Shown one piece after another: positions 1 to 10,708 of a stretch of 64,000 nt of DNA. Source of the stretch: Gossypium raimondii (taxonomy: Eukaryota > Streptophyta > Magnoliopsida > Malvales > Malvaceae); NCBI RefSeq assembly GCF_025698545.1, contig NC_068566.1, positions 47,471,192 to 47,535,191 of the forward strand. The letters are read 5' to 3'. How positions within the stretch are numbered: position 1 is the stretch's first letter; each line of letters opens with the position of its first letter. The notes under the pieces are model-generated. The model was given only the letters and a program-made list of their open reading frames with translations. It was not told the origin of the DNA and did no database searches. Position numbers and translations under genes: made by a program.

Positions 1-300
1 TGATCCAATAGTGATGAATTATGTTCTAACACTAAGGGAGTGTCCACTCCCAAGACCACTTACAAGAGCATAATTGTAAGTCTCCTATATTTTATTACAA
101 CACAACCTGATTTGAGCTTTAGTGTGGATATTTGTGCATAATATCAGGCCAATCCAAAAGAGGACGTTTTTACAAAAGAGGCAATCTTGTGTCACTATAC
201 AATAAGAAACAAGTTTCCATCTCCCTTTCTACTGTTGAAGTAGAATACATTGCAACAAGGAGTTATTGTGCTTAGTTATTATGGATGAGACAAATGTTAG
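1..300 (+). pseudogene. Ty1/copia pol remnant (reverse transcriptase/RNase H), left part
   Basis: In mixed frames this stretch reads as the C-terminal part of a copia reverse transcriptase and the start of RNase H: a TTQPDLSFSVDICA-like block (about 95-140) and a VSISLSTVEVEYIA-like block (about 208-255). The consensus being matched is LSTTEAEYIA of copia RNase H. It carries stops and frameshifts and is not functional. The same element continues at 1670 and again at 2157, so it was split by later insertions. The beginning lies outside the window. The copia assignment is firm; the exact family is not determined. Confidence 0.75.
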
Positions 301-484
301 TGTTAGAATTAAGTGACTCGAATCCTTATTTAAATAAAATATAGTGGTAAAATAAAATAAAAGTAAAATTCATATAGAACTACACTTCTTTTATTTTATT
401 TTAGAATAAGGTTTTTTAAACCTTATTAAACTCCATTTATTTTATATTTATTAGAATAAGGTGTTTCAATCTTACTACACTCCT

Positions 485-1174
485 TTAGCAGCACATTTCA
501 GACTTTCATTGGCTTTGTCTCCACAATCAGATGATGAGATTGAGTACATGTCACATATTCTATACTCTAGTGCAGTGGGATCTCTCATGTATGTTATGGT
601 TTGTTCACATCCAGATTTATCATATGCAGTCAGTGCAGTTAGCAGATACATGGCGAATCCTGGTAAAGAACATCGGAAAGCAGTTCAGTGGATTTTAAGA
701 TACTTACGAGGTACTACTGATGTTTACTTAAAATTTGGAAAAACTAGAGATGGAGTTATTGGGTATGTTAATGCTGATTTTGCTGGAGACCTTGATAGAA
801 GAATATCTCTCACATGTTATGTCTTTACAATCGAAGGTTGTGCAATCAGTTGGAAAGCCACTTTGCAAATTATAGTTGCTTTGTCTACCACTGAAGCTAA
901 GTATATGGCGATTACTGAGGCTTGTAAAGAAGCTATTTGGTTGAAGGGACTCTTTTGTGACAATTAGAGTGTCATCTTTCTTACAAAAGATTAAATGTTT
1001 CATGAGAGAACAACACATTGGTGTTCTGTATCATTTTGTTCATGATATTATTGCTCGTTGTGATATTGTTGTGAGCAAAATTAGTACTCATGAAAATCCT
1101 GCAAATATAATGACTAAGTCACTTCCTATAACCAAGTTTGAGCATTGCTTAGACTTGGTTGGTGTTCATTGTTG
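485..1174 (+). pseudogene. Copia reverse transcriptase/RNase H remnant inside the nested element
   Basis: The first 160 codons (485-966) read openly and match the Tnt1-like copia signature: PLAAHF, SAVGSLMY, NPGKEH, ILRYLRGT, GYVNADFAGDLD, and the RNase H motif LSTTEAKYMAITEAC. At about 966 the frame breaks. Pieces in other frames ([42 protein letters not shown]) complete the normal copia C-terminus up to a stop near 1174. At least two frameshifts lie between 966 and 1040. The N-terminal part of pol was lost in the deletion that joined this sequence to the 5' LTR. Confidence 0.85.
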
Positions 1175-1280
1175 AAGTTAAATCCTTAAGGGGTTTTATG
1201 GAAGAGGTGGAGAACTTGCTCGTTGAGAGTTCACTACGAAAAATTTGTTCGTTGAGAATTCGTGTCAAGGTGGAGATCAT

Positions 1281-1669
1281 TGTTAGAATTAAGTGACCCG
1301 GATCCTTATTTAAATTAAATATAGTGGTAAAATAAAATAAAAGTAAAATTCATATAGAACTACACTTTTTTTATTTTATTTTAGAATAATGTTTTTTAAA
1401 CCTTATTAAACTCCATTTATTTGATATTTATTAGAATAATGTGTTTCCATCTTACTACACTCCTACTAGAATATGGTTTTACAAGCATATAAATAGACAT
1501 AGCATACTCTTGTAATCATTCGAATTTGACATAGTGAATTATCTTCTCTTCTGCCCGTGATTTTTTCCCGAAAGAGTTTCCACGTGAAATCTGTGTGTTC
1601 TTTATTTTTATTTTTTTCTCTCGATTTTCTTTGTGATACATTGTCATTACCGACGTTCTGTTTTTTTCA
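1281..1669 (+). repeat. 3' LTR of the nested copia element
   Basis: The sequence from 1281 to about 1467 repeats 301-484 almost exactly. It then continues with LTR-like promoter and leader sequence (a TATA-like tataaata near 1488) to a terminal CA at 1669, followed by the TSD gttag. The length is 389 bp. Its 3' half resembles the LTR fragment at 1823-2156 and the minus-strand solo LTR at 45839-46196, so all three belong to related copia families. Confidence 0.8.
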
Positions 1670-1822
1670 GTTAGAAACTTTGGCATTGCCCTACTAGTAA
1701 CTATAGCTTATTGTGAGAATACTAGTGCCATCAATGTTTTGAAGAATCCAATGCAACATTCCAAAACCAAACACATTGACATTAGACACCATTTTATTTG
1801 AGAATTGATGGACAATGGGGGA
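1670..1822 (+). pseudogene. Copia RNase H remnant, middle part
   Basis: This continues the pol remnant of 1-300 once the nested element and one TSD copy are removed. It contains the copia RNase H tail CENTSAIN, a histidine block [13 protein letters not shown], then an in-frame stop where the family has arginine, and ELMDNGG. Another LTR-derived insertion follows. Confidence 0.75.
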
Positions 1823-2156
1823 GTTGAAGAAATAAATACAGTGACAAAATTGGAGTGGGGTTGCGACCGGGAGTGCGGGGACTTCGCCTCTGTTGTACGA
1901 ACCATACAACACAAGTTGAATCCATATAGAAGTGTTCTTCTTCTATTTGACTTTAATTAGAATAGGGTTTTTCATCCCTTAAATAGATGTAGTTGAAACT
2001 CCTCTTATATAATTTGCTTTTAAACATTAGTAAATTTCTCTTTCTTTACCCGTGATTTTTTCCTAAAAGAGTTTTCATGTAAAATCTATATGCTTTTATT
2101 TTTTTTCTTATTGCTCTGGGATCTTTCTACTGCTATTATTGACATTTATTATAACA
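1823..2156 (+). repeat. Truncated copia LTR fragment inserted in the older copia remnant
   Basis: This segment aligns well with the reverse complement of the solo LTR at 45839-46196: shared blocks include gttgaagaaataaatac, cacaagttga.tccatat and cccttaaatagatgtagt. It lacks the first 40 bases or so of that LTR and ends in ataaca at 2156, after which the older copia reading frame resumes. I could not find a matching TSD, so the left end was probably lost by deletion. Confidence 0.6.
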
Positions 2157-2300
2157 GTATGTATCCACCCAAAACCAATTAGTTGATCTGTTCACAAAGG
2201 CCTTAAATGCAAACAGATTTGAGAGCTTGAGAAGCTCTGTAGGTATTTGTCGTGCTTAAGAACATGTATCAATTAAAGAAGGCATCCACACGACTATAGC
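2157..2300 (+). pseudogene. Copia pol C-terminus, right part
   Basis: This reads STQ..LVDLFTKALNANRF-like followed by ESLRSSVGIC, the canonical end of copia RNase H. It completes the remnant that starts at position 1. Beyond about 2300 the element's own 3' LTR cannot be defined from one copy. Confidence 0.7.
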
Positions 2301-3730
2301 AGATGTTGTTGTGATGATCTTATTCCCAAGTTTTTAAGAAAATATTGAAGGGAATTATTTATATTATTTTGTTACCAAATGTGAACTGTTTGGTAGGAAA
2401 ATCCAATTAATTTTCTCTCTTGTAAATCTCGAAAAGAGACGTGCATTAAACGGGAAGCGGTTACTTCTTTCCCTCTTTAAACTGTCCTTCAAATCAACCT
2501 TGATTCTTTCCCTGTTTATTGGATTTATTTTTTACACTTTAATTTGATATAATTTAATTTTTTATATAATATTAATAGTCAATCAAAATAGTTGATACAC
2601 TTAATTATTTTAGTTAAAATGTTAAAGTCAAAATTTTCTTAAAATACCTATTCCAACTTCATGCATGTATGTTCTTTTTTATGTGTGCGATGTTAGAAAA
2701 GTCTTCTTAAGAGAAATTCATCTAATCGTTTTAATCAAAATAGTCATAGATGTTATTTGGGCTAACTTATGTTATTTTAAAAGTGGATGATTAAATTACG
2801 TTGAATTAAAAGATGAAGATCAAATCCAAAATATGAGCATAATAAAAGATAGGAACTGTAATTTTATTTTTATCATGTCATTAGTTAATCCAAATAATTA
2901 GCACCTTTAATAGTTTCGGATACTAACATGGATTAGAAAAGACTTATTCCAACACATCATGTTCAGTTTTTTTTTGTTAGAGTAGTAATTTAAAAAAGTC
3001 AATGTAAAAATTTCAATTAAAGTAGTCAACAATATTAACTATTTACTAATTAATAACATTATAAAATATATGGACCAAATTATATTAGAGATTAAAGTAA
3101 AAATATTTAATTTTAAATTTAGGCTTAGTAGAGACACGAAAAAAGAAAAGAGATTTAACCATTTTCATATAATGTAAAGAATTGGGGAACACGTGTCAAC
3201 ATAAGAAGATCTTAGGACCTTTCCTTTATATATAGGTACCTTTAATTATTCCAGTTAAAATGTTGAGGTTGATATTTTCATAAAATATCCTTTCCAACTT
3301 CATGTAGAAATCTATTGTGTTAGAATTATGCTTTTAAGATGAATTTGCATTATCATTTAATCAAAATAGTTAAGGATATTAATTATCCGGATTAACTAAT
3401 ATCATTTTAAAATGTAGAGAATTAAATTATGTCAAGTTAAAATATAAATACTAAATCCCAAAATTTACTATTCTCTTATAATCACTATAAAAAATAAAAA
3501 TAAATATTATCATTAAATAATCCAAATAATTATCACCCTTGGTAATTTTGGTACCTAACATGAATTTGAATTTAAATTTAAAAAAATACTTATTCCACTT
3601 CATCATGCCAAAATAATACAACATATATTAATGCAGAGGCCCTCCTTCCATATATAAATATATAAATTTAAATTTATGTACATAAAATATTAAATCCTAA
3701 TTTAATTGTATATAAAACCTCGTAGATGTG
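2301..3730. other. AT-rich intergenic DNA
   Basis: No convincing gene. There is a loose internal similarity between about 2575-2960 and 3245-3610 (both have blocks such as gttaaaatgtt and aatccaaataatta), which suggests an old direct duplication of intergenic sequence. Confidence 0.5.
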
Positions 3731-3870
3731 TGCTGATTGAGTCTTAGCTTGATTGACATATGTATTATTGTCAATAGAGGAGGACATTGATTTGAGTGCA
3801 CTAAAGTGTATTATCCTCCTATTTATGGGTTGGGGAGGGGTTATGCGTAGTTATAGGCATTGTATCAAAA
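3731..3870 (+). repeat. tRNA-derived SINE copy (decayed)
   Basis: About 140 bp that recurs in inverted orientation at 12995-13133. The head looks like a tRNA pol III promoter: an A-box-like TTAGCTTGATTG near 3744-3755 and a B-box-like GATTTGAGTGC near 3788-3798, decayed from GGTTCGAGTGC. The two copies share the body (ttatcctcctatttatgggt) and the end ggcattgtatcaa. The SINE call is an inference from these boxes and the dispersed copies. Confidence 0.55.
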
Positions 3871-3949
3871 AGAGAAGATATAATCAGAACATATAATGAG
3901 ATTATTCAAATTTAAACAAAAACATCGCAAATATTGAAAATTTAAAGGT

Positions 3950-4310
3950 TAAATTCTTGCTATTAGTTCTTGTACTTTTAGAGAATTGTAGATTTAATCA
4001 TTATACTTTAATTTGGTCTTTTTTAATCCTTATATTTTTAAAATTTAAAATTTTAGTCCTCACCGAAAATAATTATTAAATTCATTAAATTCGATTATTT
4101 CTAAAATTTGATCGTTAAATGTATTTTTATATGTACAATGCCATGTTAATTTGTTATTTTTACATATTACTCACTAAAAATCCAATTACTAGATTAACAA
4201 TTATCATTTACATCAATATTGAAATTTCAAATTTCCAAAAATATAAAAACTCAAAGTAATTCATTTAAAAAAATATCAACTAAATCTAATATTCAAATTT
4301 TAAGCAATAA
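3950..4310 (+). repeat. Dispersed repeat, copy 1 (related copy at about 46270-46620)
   Basis: Aligned by eye with 46270-46620 in the same orientation. Shared blocks in order are ttcttgtacttt, tttagtc, aaattcattaa, atgccatgt/accatgt, ttactcactaaaa and attgaaatttcaaa. It codes for nothing. It is probably a non-autonomous transposon, but I cannot define terminal inverted repeats with confidence. Confidence 0.5.
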
Positions 4311-4566
4311 AAAGAATGTGCCACTATAAAATTTACAATTAATGTTGTTGTAGTCTCTTCTTCGTTATTTGGCTACTTGAAATGGTTTGACATTTCCAAA
4401 TTTGACTTAAAATAAATGCTTGGGACAGTATGTCTCCCAGGATTAACAATATTCATTGTAGATCCATAAAAGAATGTACATCCATTCTTGTGTTCAATTA
4501 AAATAATTTGTGGTTAAAGTGAATAAAATATTTTCATATCTAATTAATTTATCATATTTTAAAGGT

Positions 4567-4925
4567 AAAAAAAAAAACACAATTTGGCACGTGAATTCTC
4601 GACTTCAAATAAAAAAAAATTAGTAAAGGGTGAATGAGATCATTTCACACTTGAAAGGTATAAAAAAACATAATTTGGCAATTTGGCACATGAATTCTCG
4701 ACTTCAATTAAATTTAAATTTAAGTAAGGGTCAATGAGGCCATTTCACACTCAAAGGTTTAAAAAAAAAAAAACTCAATTTGGCACATGAATTCTAGACT
4801 TCAATTAAAAATAAATTTAGGCTTAAAGTAAAAAAAAAAAAAACACAATTTGGCACATGAATTCTCAAATTCAATTAAAAATAAAGTTTAGGTGGGTGAA
4901 TGACATCATTTCACACTTAATTATT
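4567..4925 (+). repeat. Decayed tandem array, four units of about 80-100 bp
   Basis: Four successive units each contain caatttggcac.tgaattct, then a cttcaa/ttcaa block. Three of them also carry gtgaatgag..catttcacac or a variant. Units start near 4580, 4670, 4767 and 4840, separated by A-tracts of variable length. The array is not coding. Confidence 0.7.
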
Positions 4926-7439
4926 GCATCATATATAACATAAAATAATTTCAAAGGTTAAAAAATATTTGACCAAATTTAAGGATTGGTACCAATTTAA
5001 GAAAAACAATTAAGTTCAAGGATTAAAACATAAATTATTCCAATTTTATTCTAAGAACCTCATTATTTATAAGTGATACGAATGAAATTTTAATTGAAAT
5101 GGTTAAAGGGCAAATATTAAAGAGTTCAAATTTTATTATGTGTATATTATCTTAGATTTTATATAAAATTATAGAAAGAAAGAATACCATCACGTTATAT
5201 TTATGAAAATTTATTTGTACACTACTATATGTTAGTAGAGTTTTTGGATTCTACTAGTAGAGTTATGGGTTGACAAGAGTCATATAGGAGGAATGTTGTT
5301 GCTAAACAAGTCTAGCAACAAGGTCCAAAGCATGTTTCGTTCTCTATTCTAGGATTTTGAGGCAACTACTAGATTTAGTTGGGATTTTGTCACTTTGGCG
5401 TATCTATATAAGGTGTTTTACAAGGCGACCCGTGAACTGATCTATAAAGTCAACAGTTGTTACATGCTCTTGCAAATATGGACATGGATACACATGTCAT
5501 GGTTAACACCCACCTCTTCCCAATTGTTGGAGTCTCCTCTTATCAGAAGGTTGAAATATCATATTGTGTAATATCTTAAAATGTGTTTTAGTGCCTGTAC
5601 TTAATATTTCCTATTGCTTTGATTAATGGAAAAGATTTAGAGGTTGTTACAACCATACATGCTATAAGAAGGACTTGGTATGGATGCATTAAGAAATCGA
5701 TCAACGAGCTGGTGAAGAGGTATGTTGGTGTTGCATTCAATTCCATTTAATGGAGTTCAGTGTTCCTATTAATGAATATAATCATATTTGTATATTTTTT
5801 TGTAGCTTAGTGGATGTCGTACCTAGACATTGCAATGTTTGCCACTATATTGTTAAGGGCACGAATGACCCTTATTTGTTTCCACATCGAGAAATAATAC
5901 TCTAATCGAGTAAAAAGCTAGTTTGGATTCGTCCAAGAACTTTCAGTAAATCCTTAGACCATCAAGCAACTCCAGATGATAAATCTAAGGGGATAAGATC
6001 AATATTGGTCAAAGGATATTGCAACAAGCTGAGTTAAGAATATATGCGGAAATTATCCAAGATGGTCAACTTTTAGCCTTTATGCTATATACGTAATGGT
6101 TCAGTTAGGCGAGCCATAAGCGATTCTAACCAGCAAAGAATCTTGTACTATAGGAACAACATGTACCATCAAGTCATTGATGAGCACATCAATAAGATCA
6201 TTCCCAAGCATTCTTACCTCTCCAATTGAAACTAAAGCCACCAACGCAATAGTTTGACAACCTTACCTCTATGACCTACTATCCTTATGAGTCATCGTCC
6301 CATGTTGGCAAGGAATATGATCATGGGAGCATCCATTCGTCACCGTTTGTGACTCCAACAATGGAAATGACATTGACAAATCTAGAGTTTAAACAACTTT
6401 TTGGTCCAATGAGCCTGAGCACACCTTAAACACAACATCTCTTGCATCATTTATCTTCTATCAGGTATTCAGATGTGCAATTCAGGTTTATTGAGTTGTT
6501 ATTTTAACAATTTTAAATACACTAAATTTGACACCACAAATGTCGAGTACATCAATCTTTTTAGATGTGCCAGAGATTTTTAAACCTTAATCTAAACTAA
6601 TGCTAATGAACCTTGTAACACCCCTCACCTGGCCCGGTCGCTAGTTCCAAGCTATAAGATGCTACAACACTTAACGAAATATATTACATATAAACCCAAC
6701 TTTAAACATTAAATTAAACAATAAAACATTTCATAATCCAAGCATAATATGATTTATAAACAAATCCGAGTCTCAATAGAGCTAACAAAAGCTCTTAAAC
6801 CAACTAGGGAACAAATAATGACTTAATTGAAAACATAACAAAAATTATGGAAATTTTAGGAAACAAGAGCCGTATGGCCGTGTTACAAACGGTGGCCGTG
6901 TAGAAATGGAGTCACACAATCATGTATTCAGGTCGTGTAACAAACTAAAACCATGTGAAATTAAATAACCAATTCAACAGTACTCATACAGGCGTGTGGC
7001 CAGCCTGTGTGATAATCGGGAATTATGTGGCATACTATACAATTCAGTTCCTGTCTCTTTATTCACTTCCACCCTTAACATTTTCAACTCAGTATCTATA
7101 AATAGCTTACCTTTATGTTATATAATGTAATATATCATGAATATATTTTAACAAAAATTAGTTTCGAATTATAGAAATATAAACCGAAAGCTTGCGTCAC
7201 TCGTCATCGACTCTCATCTTTCTTTTCCCTTTCGACTATCCTGCGTCGTTTTTAGCTACGAATAATAATTCAATAATGATATAATATCAAAGTCTATCCA
7301 AATCACATTCAATTACAAGGTCATACATATTTTGCAAATTATTCAATTTAATCCTCTATCTCGATAATCAATCAAATTCATATCAATATTATTCGAGCAG
7401 TCATAATCAAATATCAATTCATTAAATCTCTTCAAATTG
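4926..7439. other. Intergenic region with unrecognised, stop-riddled possible coding remnants
   Basis: The stretch 5240-6580 is less AT-rich than its surroundings and can be read in short pieces on the plus strand, but every frame is interrupted and I recognise no family. It may be transposon-derived debris. From 6600 to 7440 I see nothing specific. Confidence 0.35.
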
Positions 7440-7690
7440 CATGTCACATCCCAAAAGTGGGCTTAAAAGAAATAGGATAAAATTTAAGTTGTTATTTAAT
7501 TTATTAAAGATAAGGTAATGGAATTAGCATGCCTTAAAATTACTTTAAGATAGAAAATTAATAAGAATGAGTTTGTTGGTTTAGTAGTAAGGTCTTAGCC
7601 TTCCTATAGGTCCTAAGTTTGAACCCTTTAGTGAGCATCCAACCATGATATTTTTATTTCCTTATTTTTGCCCCAAGAGTGATGAATCTC
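7440..7690 (+). repeat. Possible second tRNA-related SINE
   Basis: Around 7570-7630 the sequence ttggtttagtagtaagg followed about 30 bp later by aagtttgaaccc resembles the A and B boxes of a pol III promoter, as in a tRNA-derived element. There is no second copy in the window to confirm the limits, so the element boundaries are only approximate. Confidence 0.35.
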
Positions 7691-8337
7691 CAGTCTCCTC
7701 TCCAAACAAGTGTGAGATCTAAACCTAAATCTTTGTATATAATTGATAAATATAAGAAGTAAAGAATTAGCATTAACGAACATAGGTAGAACTTACCTAT
7801 GCAGTGGCTGCTAGTATTTGACGACGACTATTCAACAACTTTTCCTTTCCCGTGATTATCGAACAATCTACTCATTTCTTGATCTACATATTATAATTCA
7901 ATTCAAGTAACCCAATTTAACATCTTAAAACACTTCAAATCATGTAATTAACTCTTTAATAATATTTTATACATCTACCCTAAACTTTTACCTTTTATAC
8001 TATTTAATCCCTAAAATCAAAACTTCAAATTTATCACTATTAAACCAATTCAAAGCTTAACCAAATTTTCTAGGTTCCTATACAGTCCATAATCATTATA
8101 TTTTTCCCAAGAATTTCATGCTAACTTTCCTATTTTAATAAATAAGTCCTTAAACTTTAAGCTAACCAAAATTACATCTCAAACTAATCCAAACTCGACA
8201 ACAAGCTTAATACTAAACTACTTAAGATCAAAATCATTCAATATCAACAATGGAGAACTTTTAAATATTGGATGATTTTACAATTTAGTCCTTGGATTAA
8301 CTAAATTAAACTATAACCATTCCAAAAACATAAAAAT

Positions 8338-8762
8338 TGTTAGAGATCGACTCGATTAAGCAAGGAACAAGTAAAAATAGCAGAAGAAATTGAGAAATTG
8401 AACACACAAATTTAACGTGGAAAAACTCCTCCAAAGAGGATAAAAAACCACGGGCAAAAATAATTTTACTATAATGGCAAAAGAAACGAAGAGTACAAAA
8501 GATGGAGATAAAAACTAAACCCCAAAAACCCGAAAACAAAGAACCCTCAAAACATAAACACAAAATTCTCTATGTGTGTTATGAGTTCTAATATCTAATG
8601 GGTGTATTTTCTAAGGCTGTAAAAGAGCCTATTTATAGGCTAAATTCATATGTCAAATAATAAAATAATCTAAACTAATCATTGTTTAATTGAAACAAAT
8701 AAACAGAGTTTAACTAGAAGACTATTTCTCAAATTTGACTGAAATAGTAGTCATACTTAACA
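8338..8762 (-). repeat. 3' LTR of the gag-only copia element
   Basis: 425 bp from TG at 8338 to CA at 8762, highly similar to 10287-10703. In element orientation it begins tgttaagtatgac and contains a tataaatagg TATA box near 8630. The adjoining aaatctccacctt is the reverse complement of the polypurine tract. Confidence 0.85.
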
Positions 8763-8820
8763 AATCTCCACCTTGACTCATATTTCTATAACGTCATCTT
8801 TGCCAAAGCCTGCCACGAGC

Positions 8821-9240
8821 CTATCTTGAACTATGCAAGGAATTAACTGAGTCGAATTTGTGCTTAGAAACTAGAAGACTTCTAGCCTTCGACTTGCACA
8901 CTGCCAAATCAAAACTAACCCGGGTCTGATTTTCACAAACACAGTGCCCTAACCTTTCAAAACCTGCATCCAAAAGAGAATCTCTCTTCAATGAAACAGT
9001 CATACATTTTTCCCTCCTATGACTAAGTTGCCTCCACTCCAAACGAGTTGAATTTGACTCCGTAATGGACGAAGGATGTCCGATTTCACCGGTCACTGTA
9101 GAACCTTCCAAAATAAAAAGACTACTAGTTCTTTTACTTTTTAACAAAATGAGAGCTCCACGAGATACTTTAATGCCGCTTGAATCGATGTTGATTCTGC
9201 ATCCTTTCAAGTCTAAAATACTCAAGGAGATGAGATTCTT
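8821..9240 (-). pseudogene. Copia GAG-pre-integrase fragment
   Basis: This continues the protein of 9241-10238 after one more frame change. SILDLKGCRINIDSSG and KVSRGALILLKSKR match the region after copia protease. RLEWRQLSHRREKCMT is a decayed form of the GAG-pre-integrase LWHxRLGHxS motif, with the metal-binding histidines lost. The frame ends at 8821, directly before the polypurine tract, so everything from the integrase core onward has been deleted. Confidence 0.75.
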
Positions 9241-10238
9241 TCATAAATCAGGTACATACCTGACATCTGAGAGTGTCCTAATCGTCCCATTGTGTATCCT
9301 AATTTTAACAATACCAATACCAATTACCTTACTAGTTGAATTGTTTCTCATACATACAATTCCACCTTCAATCGAACTGTATGTGGAGAACCATTCTCTA
9401 TTAGGGCACATGTAGAAAGAACATCCCAAATCTAGGATCCACTCGGACGTGAGCTTGGAGTTATCGCTTGTTGACACTAACAAAAAATCATCACCATTTT
9501 TATCGACCAAATTAGCACCAGCTACATCTTCCTCGTTACTCTCAATGGCTCTTTTATTTCGCAGTTTATAACAATCTACTTTGACATGATCTAACTTTTT
9601 ACAATAGTGACACCTTTTGTCTCGTTTCTTTGATGCTACCAAAATGGAAGCTTGCCTATCTACCTTGCTATCCAAATGAAGCTCATTGTCAAGTTTGTCT
9701 CTACTCAATAAATGACCATTCACATCTTCGGACGAGAGTTTGTCTCTACAATAAATCAGGGTATCCCTGAAAGGCTTGTATGAAGGGGGCAAAGAGCACA
9801 ATAATAGCATAGCTTGATCTTCATCATCAATATGAACCTCAACGTTCTTTAAATTATTTAAAAGAGTAATGAATTGACTGATGTGATCTCTAAGAAGCTT
9901 ACATTCGTTTATGCGAAACGTAAATAAACGTTGTTTCAACACTAAATGGTTAGCCAGAGACTTAGTTGCATAAAGAGTTTCTAACCTTTTCCATAAGCAG
10001 ATGAGGTCTTCTCTATCAATACCTCCTGCAATACCGTATTCGTGAGGCACAACTAGATTGCAGATAAAGCCTTTTCATCCAGCTCTTTCCATTCTGTTTT
10101 ATTTAGATTCTCAGACTTTTTCCCGGTAACAACCTTTTTCAAACCGAATTGAACTTGAATTGCCATCATCCGAACTTGCCACAGATTAAAATTTGTCTCA
10201 CCATTGAACTTCTCAATTTCAAGCCTTATTGCTGCCAT
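9241..10238 (-). pseudogene. Copia gag with zinc knuckle and start of protease, frame-broken
   Basis: Starts at the ATG ending at 10238 (MAAIRLEIEKFNGETNF, the usual start of copia gag). It reads about 60 codons to a stop at about 10053, where the family has a glutamine codon (ALSAI then stop then LCL). After roughly 14 more codons a frameshift near 10010-10020 moves the frame to WKRLETLYATKSLANHL, the UBN2-type gag core. The zinc knuckle CX2CX4HX4C (CHYCKKLDHVKVDC) follows. The protease region begins with WILDLGCSFYMCP, in which the catalytic motif, normally D-S/T-G, reads DLG, so the protease would be inactive even without the breaks. Confidence 0.85.
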
Positions 10239-10270
10239 ATCTGAATGGACTGATCTATGAAAATTGAACT

Positions 10271-10284
10271 AGCTCTGATACCAC
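10271..10284 (-). other. Retrotransposon primer binding site (initiator Met-tRNA)
   Basis: On the minus strand this reads TGGTATCAGAGCTA, complementary to the 3' end of plant initiator methionine tRNA. It lies two bases inside the 5' LTR, as expected for copia elements. Confidence 0.9.
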
Positions 10285-10286
10285 TT

Positions 10287-10703
10287 ATTAGAGATCAACC
10301 CGATTAAATAAGGAACAAGTAAAAATAGCAGAAGAAATTAAGAAATTGAACACACAAATTTAACGTGAAAAAACTCCTCCAAAAAGGATAAAAAACACGG
10401 GCAAAACTATAATGGCAAAAGAAACGAATAGTACGAAAGATGAAGATAAAAATTAAACCCCGAAAACCTAAAAACAAAGAACCCTCAAAACATAAACACA
10501 AAATTCTCTATGTGTGTTATGAGTTCTATTATCTAATGGATGTATTTTCTAAGGTTGTAAAATAGCCTATTTATAGGATAAATTCATATGTCCAATAAAA
10601 ATAAAATAATATAAACTAATCAGTGTTTGATTGAAACAAATAAACAGAGTTTAACTAGAAGATTATTTCTCAATTTTGACTGAAATAAGAGTCATACTTA
10701 ACA
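10287..10703 (-). repeat. 5' LTR of the gag-only copia element
   Basis: 417 bp. The inner end has a G-to-A change in the terminal dinucleotide (ta instead of tg at 10287-10288), and it has small deletions relative to the other LTR (for example around 10405). The primer binding site follows directly inward at 10271-10284. Confidence 0.85.
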
Positions 10704-10708
10704 AAAAT

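Larger units (their letters stand above)
301..1669 (+). mobile_element. Internally deleted Ty1/copia element nested in the older copia remnant
   Basis: The element runs from a TG at 301 to a CA at 1669 and is flanked by a perfect 5-bp TSD, gttag (296-300 and 1670-1674). The 3' LTR is 1281-1669 (389 bp). The 5' LTR is only about 184 bp (301 to about 484) and then jumps straight into reverse transcriptase sequence, so the rest of the LTR, gag, protease and integrase are gone. A polypurine tract, AAGGTGGAGATCAT, sits at 1267-1280 directly before the 3' LTR. No primer binding site remains. Both halves of the older copia gene join in order across the insertion, which confirms its limits. Confidence 0.85.
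8338..10703 (-). mobile_element. Gag-only Ty1/copia deletion derivative with both LTRs
   Basis: A complete minus-strand element bounded by a perfect 5-bp TSD, aaaat (8333-8337 and 10704-10708). The 5' LTR is 10287-10703 and the 3' LTR 8338-8762; they are closely similar. A primer binding site complementary to initiator Met-tRNA (TGGTATCAGAGC on the minus strand) lies at 10271-10284. The polypurine tract AAGGTGGAGA is at 8765-8774 beside the 3' LTR. The internal region of about 1.5 kb holds gag, a zinc knuckle, the start of protease and a GAG-pre-integrase piece. Integrase, reverse transcriptase and RNase H are absent, so the element would need proteins from a relative in order to move. Confidence 0.9.

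Noticed and set aside
5240-6580. Possible plant mobile domain or MuDR-type transposase gene on the plus strand
   Set aside because: Coding-like base composition but stops in every frame and no motif that I could tie to a family.
7560-7640. Possible functional tRNA gene
   Set aside because: A- and B-box-like sequence is present, but the flanks do not form an acceptor stem or a normal cloverleaf. More likely a SINE-like repeat.
8306-8563. Open stretch on the minus strand in the LTR, repeated near 10304-10501
   Set aside because: It lies wholly inside the two LTRs of the gag-only copia element and recurs only because the LTRs are copies. No protein similarity.
9065-9415. Plus-strand open frame of 116 codons
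   Set aside because: Shadow of the minus-strand copia gag/protease sequence.
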